In this document: positions 56,885 to 64,000 of the stretch, in pieces
How the letters are laid out: every line of letters begins with the position of its first letter
Position numbering within the stretch: position 1 is the first letter of the stretch
NCBI RefSeq assembly: GCF_030658505.1
Contig: NZ_JAUTXR010000125.1
Span: forward strand, 41,149-105,148
Reading direction: 5' to 3'
Length of the DNA stretch: 64,000 nt
Origin: Stenotrophomonas raiganjensis (SeqCode)
Lineage (GTDB): Bacteria; Pseudomonadota; Gammaproteobacteria; Xanthomonadales; Xanthomonadaceae
Made by a program: the position numbers and the translations under genes
Notes under the pieces: model-generated
Database searches by the model: none
Seen by the model: the letters and a program-made list of their open reading frames with translations, nothing else
Told to the model about the DNA's origin: nothing

Positions 56885-57703
56885 TCAGCGGATCTGCTTG
56901 CCGAGGCGGATGGACTGCAGCCGGTCCTGGGCGGTGCGCGCGGCGTCCGAGCCCGGGTACTGCGCCACGACGGTCTCCAGCGTCTGCTGGGCCTGGTCGA
57001 CCTTGCCCTCGCCGTACTGCGAGAGGCCAACCTTGAGCAGGCCGCCAGCGGCCTTGTCGTGGGTCGGATAGCGCGAGAGCAGTTCACGGAACTGGGTCTC
57101 GGCCATCGGGAAATTGCGGGTGGCGTAGTAGCTCTCGCCCAGCCAGTACAGCGCGTTCGGCGCATAGACGCCGTTCGGGTACAGCTGCAGGAAGCTCAGG
57201 AACAGCTGCGCCGAATCATCGTACTTGCCGGCCTTCAGCGAATCGAAGGCCACGTTGTACGAGGTGCGCTCGTCGCCGGTGGCGGCAAGGCTGCCCGCAT
57301 CACCGTGGACGGAGGGCGGCCGCTCGGAAGTGGCCGCCGCTGCGGGTTTTGCCGGGGCCGGAGCGGCCTTCGGCGCGCTCGCCGGAACGGGCGGCAGGGC
57401 CGGGGCAGCATTGCCCCCTTCCAACCGGTTCAGGCGGCTGTCCAGATCCAGGTACTGGTCCTGGGCGGACTGCTTGAGCTGGGCGTTGTCGTGCTGCAAC
57501 TGCTCGATCGAGGCCTGCAGGCTGGTGACCTGCTGCCGCAGCTGATTGATCTGGTTCAACAGGTCCTGGTTGGCACTGTTGTTGTACATCTGCTGCTCGA
57601 GCGCGCCGACCCGGTCGGCCAGGCTCTGTCGCTGTGCATGCGCCGGTGCGGCAGCCACGAGGGCTGCCGCAACGACCAGCATCAGTTTGATGCCAATGCG
57701 CAT
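56885..57703 (-). CDS. cpoB: Cell division coordinator CpoB / YbgF
   Basis: 272 residues. Signal peptide (MRIGIKLMLVVAAALVAAAP), trimerising coiled coil (about 25-90), Pro/Ala linker, and C-terminal TPR repeats from about 140 (SYNVAFDSLKAGKYDDSAQL; ALYWLGESYYATRNFPMAET). Links the Tol-Pal system with septal wall synthesis. Last gene of the tol-pal cluster. Confidence 0.93.
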   Translation of the reverse strand: MRIGIKLMLVVAAALVAAAPAHAQRQSLADRVGALEQQMYNNSANQDLLNQINQLRQQVTSLQASIEQLQHDNAQLKQSAQDQYLDLDSRLNRLEGGNAAPALPPVPASAPKAAPAPAKPAAAATSERPPSVHGDAGSLAATGDERTSYNVAFDSLKAGKYDDSAQLFLSFLQLYPNGVYAPNALYWLGESYYATRNFPMAETQFRELLSRYPTHDKAAGGLLKVGLSQYGEGKVDQAQQTLETVVAQYPGSDAARTAQDRLQSIRLGKQIR

Positions 57704-57706
57704 GGA

Positions 57707-58225
57707 TTACTGCGCGGTGTAGACGATTTCGACGCGACGGTTCTGCGACCAGCAGGACTCGTTCGACTCGGTGCAGACCGGACGCTCTTCACCGTAGGAC
57801 ACGACGGTCAGCTGCGAAGCCGAGCCACCGTTGGCCTGCAGGGCCGAGCTGACGCCGTTGCCACGACGCTCACCCAGTGCCTGGTTGTACGCGCGCGAAC
57901 CGCGCTCGTCGGTGTGGCCCTGCAGGGTGATGCGCGAGGACGGACGGTCACGCAGGTACTTGGCGTGGCACGCCATGATCGCCTGGAATTCCGGCTTCAC
58001 GTCTTCCTTGTCCAGGTCGAAGTAGACAACGCGCTGGCGCAGGCAAGCGTCGGTGTCCAGGTCGCCCGGGCCGTACAGGCCGGAGGTCGACGGAGCGGTC
58101 GGGGTGGTGGTCGAGGTGCCGGTGTCGACCGGGGCTGCCGGCTCTTCCTTCACCTTCTTCGAGCAACCGGCCAGGACGGCCACAGACAGCAGGGAAACAA
58201 GCAGAACGCGGGTGGACTTGTTCAT
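57707..58225 (-). CDS. pal: Peptidoglycan-associated lipoprotein Pal
   Basis: 172 residues. Signal peptide with lipobox LAGC (Cys21), Thr/Pro linker, and an OmpA-like domain (VYFDLDKEDVKPEF; TLQGHTDERGSRAYNQALGE). Anchors the outer membrane to peptidoglycan and binds TolB. Confidence 0.96.
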   Translation of the reverse strand: MNKSTRVLLVSLLSVAVLAGCSKKVKEEPAAPVDTGTSTTTPTAPSTSGLYGPGDLDTDACLRQRVVYFDLDKEDVKPEFQAIMACHAKYLRDRPSSRITLQGHTDERGSRAYNQALGERRGNGVSSALQANGGSASQLTVVSYGEERPVCTESNESCWSQNRRVEIVYTAQ

Positions 58226-58289
58226 GGCGATACCTTTGTGGCTCCTAGGCCGATGAGGGGTTCAAGACAGCGAAAATATTAACACTCTT

Positions 58290-59609
58290 TTAGCGCTGGG
58301 TACGGTATGGGGACCATGCCGGTTCGCGCACATCTCCGTCAGCCAGAACCAACCGCTGGCGCACGCGCGCATCGGCGGAAACGGCGTACAGCACACCACG
58401 GCCACCCTCGCGGGCGGCGTACAACACCATGCTTGCGTTGGGCGCAAAGCTCGGAGATTCGTCCAGCGAACCCGGGGACAGCGTGCTCCAGCGAGGCGAG
58501 CCCAGCGAGCTGTCCATCATCGCGATCTTGTAGCTGTTGCCCGAGCCCTGGGCGACGGCGATCTTCTTGCCGTCGTAGGAGACCGAGGGCTTGGCGTTGT
58601 AGTTGCCCTGGAAGGTCACGCGCTCGGCGCTGCCGCCGCCGGCACCGACCTTGTAGACCTGCGGGCGACCGCCGCGGTCGGAGGTGAAATACACCGCGCT
58701 GCCGTCCGGTGCCCAGGTCGGCTCGGTGTCGATGGCGAAGTGATTGGTCAGCTGGGTCAGCTGCTTGCTGCCCAGGTCCATCACATAGATTTCCGGGTTG
58801 CCCGAACGCGACAGGGTCAGGGCCAGCTTGCGGCCGTCCGGCGAGAACGCCGGGGCGCTGTTGATGCCACGGAAGCTGGTGACCAGCTCGCGCGCACCGG
58901 TGCCGATGTTCTGGATGTAGATCGCCGAATTGCCACGTTCGAAGCTGACATAGGCCAGCTTGCTGCCATCCGGGCTCCACGACGGCGACAGCAGCGGCTC
59001 GGCCGAGCGCACGATGGTCTGCGGATTGAAGCCGTCGGAGTCGGCCACCATCAGCGCATAGCGCATGGCATCGCCCTTGCCGCTGGCGGTCACGTAGGCG
59101 ATGCGGGTCCAGAAGGCGCCACGGATGCCGGTGATCTTCTCGTAGATGGCATCGGCCATCTGGTGGGCGACATCACGCATGGCGTTGCCGCGGGCGGTCA
59201 TCGCCAGGCCCAGCAGGCGCTCGCCCTTGGGCACGTCGAACAGTTCGTACTCGACGCGATACGCGCCGGCACCGGCATCGAGCACGCGGCCGACCACGAT
59301 GTAGTTCTGCTTCAGCGCGCGCCAGGTAGCGAACTGGATGTCGCCACCGCGGACCGGCTTCTCCACGATCTGCGCTTCCGGCAGCGTGCGGAACTGGCCC
59401 GAACGCTCCAGGTCGGCACGGACCACGCCGGCGACGTCGGTCTGCGGTGCAGCCGCCGAGCCCTGGTAGGGCATGGGCACGATGGTGATCGGCAGCGCGG
59501 AGGCATTGCCGCCGATGATGTCGATATCCAGCCCCTTCTGCTGCGCGACGGCAGCAAAGGGCAGCAACAGGGCCGCAAACACGGCAAGCCAGCGAGGCAT
59601 CTTTTTCAT
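58290..59609 (-). CDS. tolB: Tol-Pal system protein TolB
   Basis: 439 residues. Signal peptide (WLAVFAALLLPFAAVAQQ), N-terminal domain, then a six-bladed propeller with repeats such as SPSWSPDGSKLAYVSFE, APAFSPDGRKLALTLSRS and EPTWAPDGSAVYFTSD. Periplasmic partner of Pal and TolA. 59,610-59,893 upstream has no gene. Confidence 0.96.
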   Translation of the reverse strand: MKKMPRWLAVFAALLLPFAAVAQQKGLDIDIIGGNASALPITIVPMPYQGSAAAPQTDVAGVVRADLERSGQFRTLPEAQIVEKPVRGGDIQFATWRALKQNYIVVGRVLDAGAGAYRVEYELFDVPKGERLLGLAMTARGNAMRDVAHQMADAIYEKITGIRGAFWTRIAYVTASGKGDAMRYALMVADSDGFNPQTIVRSAEPLLSPSWSPDGSKLAYVSFERGNSAIYIQNIGTGARELVTSFRGINSAPAFSPDGRKLALTLSRSGNPEIYVMDLGSKQLTQLTNHFAIDTEPTWAPDGSAVYFTSDRGGRPQVYKVGAGGGSAERVTFQGNYNAKPSVSYDGKKIAVAQGSGNSYKIAMMDSSLGSPRWSTLSPGSLDESPSFAPNASMVLYAAREGGRGVLYAVSADARVRQRLVLADGDVREPAWSPYRTQR

Positions 59610-59893
59610 GGAGCGCTCAATAGGGGGAAACCGGAACGAGGGATAGCAAAGCGGGAGTGAACCGCTTCGCAATCATGAACCAAGGGTACGTGAATTCCGG
59701 GTCAGTTCCAGCCCGGCCTCTCACGCACCGTTAACGTCGTGGCTAACATCGCGCCCGCTTGCCCCGGCCACGCCGCCCGATGCGGCGGTGTTCGACAGCA
59801 AGCTACAGCCTGACCGGCCAGAACCGGTCCTGCCAGAGGCAAGCGCGACATCCAATGGCGCAGGGGACCCGAAGCCCCCCTGCCCTGCCCGCC

Positions 59894-60938
59894 TCAGCGA
59901 TCCTGGGCGGTAAAGGTGAAGTTGAGCGTGCGCGCGAACACCGACTCGAAGCCGCGATATGGCAGCGGCTGCGCGTTGAGCACGGCGGCCTCGATCGAAC
60001 GCTTGCCGGCCTCGTCGTACGGGCAGCTCGGGCTGACCTTGGCCTGCATCACCGTGCCCCCCGGAATCTGGGTGATGGTGATCTGGCAGCGCTGCCCCAA
60101 TGGCACCGTATCCGGACGCACCCACTGCGACAGCACCTTGGCCTGGATCGCGGCGGCGTACTTGGCCGAAAGATCGTCGCTGTTGCCACCTCCACCGGCG
60201 GCCGGCTGGGAGGCACCGCTGGCACCGGCCGCCGCACTGCCGGCGGCGTTGCGCGCGGCGGCAACCTGGCGCAGCTTCTGCTCGGCCAGCTTGGCTTCCT
60301 TCTCGGCCTGCTCGCGGCGGGCGCGGATCTCGGCGATCTTCTTCTGCTTCTCGGCCTCGGCCTTGTCAGCGGCCACGCGCTCCTGCTCGGCCTGCTTCTT
60401 CTTCTCGTCCGCTTCCTGCTGCTTGGCCAGGCGCAGCTTCTGCTCGGCTTCTTCCTGGCGCTTGCGTTCGGTCAGGTCGATCTGCTCCTGGCGGCGCTTG
60501 GCTTCCTGTTCCTGCTTGGCCTTCTCCTGCGAGATGGCCAGCGCACTCACCGCTTCCTGATCCTTGGTATCCGGCTGCGCGACACGCTCCTGCGCCTGTT
60601 GCTGCTGCGGCGTGGGGGCGTCCTGTGGGCGCGGTTCCGGGATCGGCTGCGGCGGCGGAATGGTGTCTTCCGGCACCGGGATGGGCTCGGCCACCGGCGG
60701 CGGCAGGTCTTCCAGCTTTTCCGACTGGCGCAGGGCCTGGCGCGCAGCGGAGGCCTCCGACGCAGACAGCGCCAGGCTGGCCTCGACCGACGGATCGCCG
60801 GCGGCGGCGTCGGTGTTGCGCTCGGGCGACCAGAACCAGGCCACGATGAAGACCAGCGCGACCAGCAGGTGCACCAGCAACGCCAATGCCAGGGGCAGGC
60901 CCCAGCCGGGTTCGCGCTGATGCGGGGGTGGCAGGGCG

Positions 60939-60949
<11 letters not shown>
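59894..60949 (-). CDS. tolA: Tol-Pal system protein TolA
   Basis: 351 residues. One N-terminal membrane span (GLPLALALLVHLLVALVFIV), a long Lys/Glu/Ala/Gln helix (about 120-235) and the C-terminal TolA domain (KYAAAIQAKVLSQWVRPD on). Spans the periplasm to link TolQR with Pal/TolB. Overlaps the tolR stop by 11 bases. Confidence 0.95.
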
Positions 60950-61367
<418 letters not shown>

Positions 61368-61391
61368 GGCTTGGACTCCCGGGTCAGGCGC

Positions 61392-62171
61392 TTACTCGTC
61401 GCCAGCGCTCTGGCGCTGCAGGATGGAGCTGAACTCTTCGGCGAAGGTCTCGAACCGCACCGACATGCGCTCTACGCGGGTGGTGAAGCGGTTGTAGGCC
61501 CACACCGCCGGGATCGCCACGAACAGGCCGATGGCGGTGGCAAACAATGCCTCGGAGATGCCCGGCGCAACGGCGGCGATGCCGGCCTGCGCACCGCTGC
61601 TGATCATGTCGTGCATGGTCACCATGATGCCGAACACGGTACCGACCAGGCCCACGTACGGTGCGGTCGAACCGATGTTGGCCAGCAGTTCCAGGTTGCG
61701 CTCGAGCTGGTCCACTTCGCGGGTATAGGTGGTGCGCATGGCGCGCTGCGCGCCTTCCAGCTGCGCGCGGCCATCCAGGCGGCGCTTGTCGCGCAGGCGG
61801 GTGTACTCGCGGAAACCGGCTTCGAAGATGGCTTCCAGGCCGCCGACATTACGGCTGCGGTCGGTGGCCGAGCTGTACAGCTTGCCCAGGTCGGCGCCGG
61901 ACCAGAAGCGGTTCTCGAACTCGTCGGCTTCACGGGTGGCCTGCTTGAACACGCGGGCCTTGCGGAAAATGATCACCCAGCTGACGAACGAACCGACCAG
62001 CAGCAGCAGCACGATGATCTTCACCGGCAGGCTGGCCTTGGCCATCAGTTCGAGGTAGTTGATGCCGCCGCCGGTGGTGGCCTGGGCAAGGGTCTGTGTC
62101 GCGGCGTTGCTGACGTCGGCCGGCAGTGCCTCGGTGACCGTGGCCTGCAGGGCCAGGAGCGTTGCGATCAT
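61392..62171 (-). CDS. tolQ: Tol-Pal system protein TolQ
   Basis: 259 residues, ExbB/MotA family with three spans (about 45-65, 155-175, 195-215). GTVFGIM and the GISEALFATAIGLFVAIPAV motif are conserved. Forms the proton channel with TolR. Confidence 0.95.
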   Translation of the reverse strand: MIATLLALQATVTEALPADVSNAATQTLAQATTGGGINYLELMAKASLPVKIIVLLLLVGSFVSWVIIFRKARVFKQATREADEFENRFWSGADLGKLYSSATDRSRNVGGLEAIFEAGFREYTRLRDKRRLDGRAQLEGAQRAMRTTYTREVDQLERNLELLANIGSTAPYVGLVGTVFGIMVTMHDMISSGAQAGIAAVAPGISEALFATAIGLFVAIPAVWAYNRFTTRVERMSVRFETFAEEFSSILQRQSAGDE

Positions 62172-62181
62172 CCGTTGTTCC

Positions 62182-62613
62182 TCAGTGTTCGGATTCGGGG
62201 TGGAGGTGGGGGTGCAGCACGGCAAGGACGGCCTCGTCCATGCCGCGCGGGCGGAAACTGGCCGCTTCCAGTGCGGCAATGCGGACCCGCGCCGACAGCA
62301 GCAGTTCGCCATCGCGCAGGATCTGCTGGTCGAAGACCATGCTGGCCTTCTTCAGCTGGACCAGGCGGGCGCTCACCAGCAGGGTGTCATCCAGCCGTGC
62401 CGGCTTGATGAAATCCATCTGCATCGAGCGCACTGCGAAGACCATCCCGTGCTCGGCGCGCATGCGCTCCTGGCCGTAGCCCAGCGCTCGCATCCATTCG
62501 GTCCGGGCCCGTTCCATGAAGGCCACGTAGCGGGCGTGGTAGACCACCCCGCCTGCGTCCGTATCTTCCCAGTAAATGCGTGTCGGCCAACTGAATAGTG
62601 GCTCAACCGACAT
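62182..62613 (-). CDS. ybgC: Acyl-CoA thioesterase YbgC, tol-pal associated
   Basis: 143 residues, hotdog fold. [21 protein letters not shown] holds the catalytic Asp; first gene of the tol cluster. Overlaps the ruvB stop by 11 bases. Confidence 0.93.
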   Translation of the reverse strand: MSVEPLFSWPTRIYWEDTDAGGVVYHARYVAFMERARTEWMRALGYGQERMRAEHGMVFAVRSMQMDFIKPARLDDTLLVSARLVQLKKASMVFDQQILRDGELLLSARVRIAALEAASFRPRGMDEAVLAVLHPHLHPESEH

Positions 62614-63643
62614 CGGGAACCTCCGCGAACAGGTCCTGCGGCGGGTTCTTCGGCTTCAGGCCCATGTGCCGGTAGGCCTTGTGGGTGGCCATGCGGCCGC
62701 GCGCGGTCCGCACCAGGAAGCCCTGCTGGATCAGGTACGGCTCGACCACGTCTTCCAGCGTGCCGCGCTCTTCGGAAAGTGCTGCAGCCAGCGATTCGAT
62801 GCCGACCGGGCCGCCATCGAAGTAGTCGACCAGGGTCTTGAGCAGGCGCCGGTCGAGCTCGTCGAAGCCCTCCGGATCGACCTTCAGCATCTTCATTGCG
62901 GCCTGCGCGACGGCCTCGTCGATGTGGCCGCCGGCCTTGACCTGCGCGTAGTCGCGCACGCGGCGCAGCAGTCGATTGGCGATACGCGGGGTGCCACGCG
63001 CGCGGCGCGCGATCTCCCCTGCTCCATCGGCGGTGCAGTCGATGCCGAGAATCGTGGCCGAGCGGCGCACGATCCGGGTCAACTCTTCAACGCTGTAGAA
63101 CTCCAGGCGCTGGACGATGCCGAAGCGGTCGCGCAGCGGCGCGGTCAGCAGGCCGGCGCGGGTGGTGGCACCGATCAGGGTGAACGGCGGCAGGTCGATC
63201 TTGATCGAGCGGGCTGCAGGGCCTTCGCCGATCATGATGTCGATCTGGAAGTCTTCCATCGCCGGGTACAGCACTTCCTCGACCACCGGCGACAGGCGGT
63301 GGATCTCGTCCACGAACAGCACGTCGTGTGGCTGCAGGTTGGTCAGCAGCGCAGCCAGGTCGCCAGCCTTCTCGATCACCGGGCCGGAGGTGACCCGCAG
63401 GGCCACGCCCAGTTCGTTGGCGATGACGTGGCTGAGCGTGGTCTTGCCCAGGCCCGGCGGGCCGAAGATCAGCACGTGGTCGAGTGCGTCGCCACGGGCC
63501 TTGGCCGCTTCGATGTAGATCTCCAGCTGCTCGCGCACCGGGGCCTGGCCGAGGTAGTCGGCAAGGCGCTTGGGGCGGATGCTGGCGTCGGCGGCGTCAT
63601 CCTCGCGGGTGGCGCCGGCGCCGATGATGCGGTCGTCGGTCAT
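62603..63643 (-). CDS. ruvB: Holliday junction helicase RuvB
   Basis: 346 residues. Walker [10 protein letters not shown], Walker [10 protein letters not shown], sensor GATTRAG and the arginine finger region RDRFG are present, plus the C-terminal winged helix ([17 protein letters not shown]). Motor for branch migration with RuvA. ATG 63643 chosen for the conserved MTDDRI start. Confidence 0.97.
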   Translation of the reverse strand: MTDDRIIGAGATREDDAADASIRPKRLADYLGQAPVREQLEIYIEAAKARGDALDHVLIFGPPGLGKTTLSHVIANELGVALRVTSGPVIEKAGDLAALLTNLQPHDVLFVDEIHRLSPVVEEVLYPAMEDFQIDIMIGEGPAARSIKIDLPPFTLIGATTRAGLLTAPLRDRFGIVQRLEFYSVEELTRIVRRSATILGIDCTADGAGEIARRARGTPRIANRLLRRVRDYAQVKAGGHIDEAVAQAAMKMLKVDPEGFDELDRRLLKTLVDYFDGGPVGIESLAAALSEERGTLEDVVEPYLIQQGFLVRTARGRMATHKAYRHMGLKPKNPPQDLFAEVPDVG

Positions 63644-64000
63644 GTGCTGATTATGCGGCAAAAGTACGGGTTTCGGCCGGGCTGCGCCCGGCACCCGCAG
63701 AGGCCGAAGCAACGGCAACAGCCGAAGCAAGAGCAGAAGCAGGGTTGCTGAGGGATGGCAGGGTGGGTCCGGCTGCGGGGGGCGCCGTAAATACGTCCAT
63801 GTAGGCTCGGTCGCGCCATCCATGGCGCTCACGCCCCCGCAACCTGAGCCACCCCGCCTTCGACAGGTTCCCGCGATCTGCCGGGACTGCGTACTGCACT
63901 GCTGTTGGTGGGTGTCGACCTTGGTCGACACAGTAGATCTACGCCATGCGTGGATGAGGGTTTTCAGCCACGCGGGAATGATTTTTCCTGTAGAGCCGAG
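63644..64000. other. Gene-free stretch upstream of ruvB with palindromic repeats
   Basis: 357 bp. A low-complexity run of GCAACGGC/GAAGCAAGAG-type units (about 63,700-63,745) and several palindromes, no convincing ORF. The ruvB promoter would lie in its left part if ruvB is not cotranscribed with ruvA. Confidence 0.6.
63912..63954 (+). repeat. SMAG palindrome pair
   Basis: GTGTCGACC/GGTCGACAC (63,912-63,931) followed by a GTAG-headed unit with ATCTACG/GCGTGGAT arms (63,933-63,954). Another GTAG unit begins at 63,990 and is cut by the window end. Confidence 0.75.

Overview
The window is high-GC gammaproteobacterial DNA, most likely from Stenotrophomonas (maltophilia complex). The clues are the ruvB-ybgC-tolQRAB-pal-cpoB-queE-queC block, the many GTAG-headed palindromes of the SMAG/REP type confined to the host part, and high-GC codon use. 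Only about the last 10 kb is ordinary chromosome. The rest is two temperate phage genomes sitting head to tail at one tRNA-Lys(TTT) gene.

Prophage 1 (1 to about 13,542; its left part lies outside the window) shows its replication end on the minus strand (DnaB helicase, O-like protein, CII-like regulator, Cro). Next come a plus-strand S24 repressor with a membrane protein behind it, and a long rightward operon of small overlapping genes. That operon carries a Bet/RecT annealase, a YqaJ-type exonuclease, a Dam-type methylase, a DUF4224-like protein and a tyrosine integrase. A 48-bp piece of tRNA-Lys follows the integrase (13,543-13,590).

Prophage 2 (13,543 to about 53,990; exactly 40,400 bp between the two 48-bp att copies) is complete. 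From the left it has a minus-strand gene of unknown function, a SRAP-domain protein and an AT-richer gene with a HEPN-like motif. The minus-strand late operon then reads, in order of transcription, Q-like antiterminator, YfbU-like gene, terminators, endolysin, holin, spanins, HNH nuclease, terminase, portal, ClpP-type protease, HK97 capsid, head-tail genes, tail tube, G/GT frameshift chaperones, tape measure, tail tip, TipJ-type protein and an SGNH-hydrolase tail spike. The structural set is that of a siphovirus. Upstream are minus-strand replication genes (O-like with an iteron origin, P-like) and CII/Cro-type regulators. Beyond them lie a plus-strand S24 repressor and a rightward operon ending in integrase.

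The most striking system is a diversity-generating retroelement (DGR) inside the rightward operon of prophage 2 (47,807-50,195). Its order is variable DUF1566/C-type-lectin-like protein, avd, template repeat, reverse transcriptase. The 106-bp template and variable repeats align without gaps and differ at 16 positions, all of them adenines in the template. The template lies in frame inside the 5' end of the reverse transcriptase ORF. The target gene lies in the rightward operon near integrase, not in the tail operon.

Each prophage has its own set of 15-bp palindromic operators (TAAAC-N5-GTTTA in prophage 1; TTAGC-N5-GCTAA in prophage 2). This fits two phages of different immunity coexisting in tandem at the same attachment site. 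The host segment 54.2-63.6 kb carries a secreted metallopeptidase-like protein, queC/queE for queuosine synthesis, the Tol-Pal envelope complex and ruvB, all minus strand except the peptidase.
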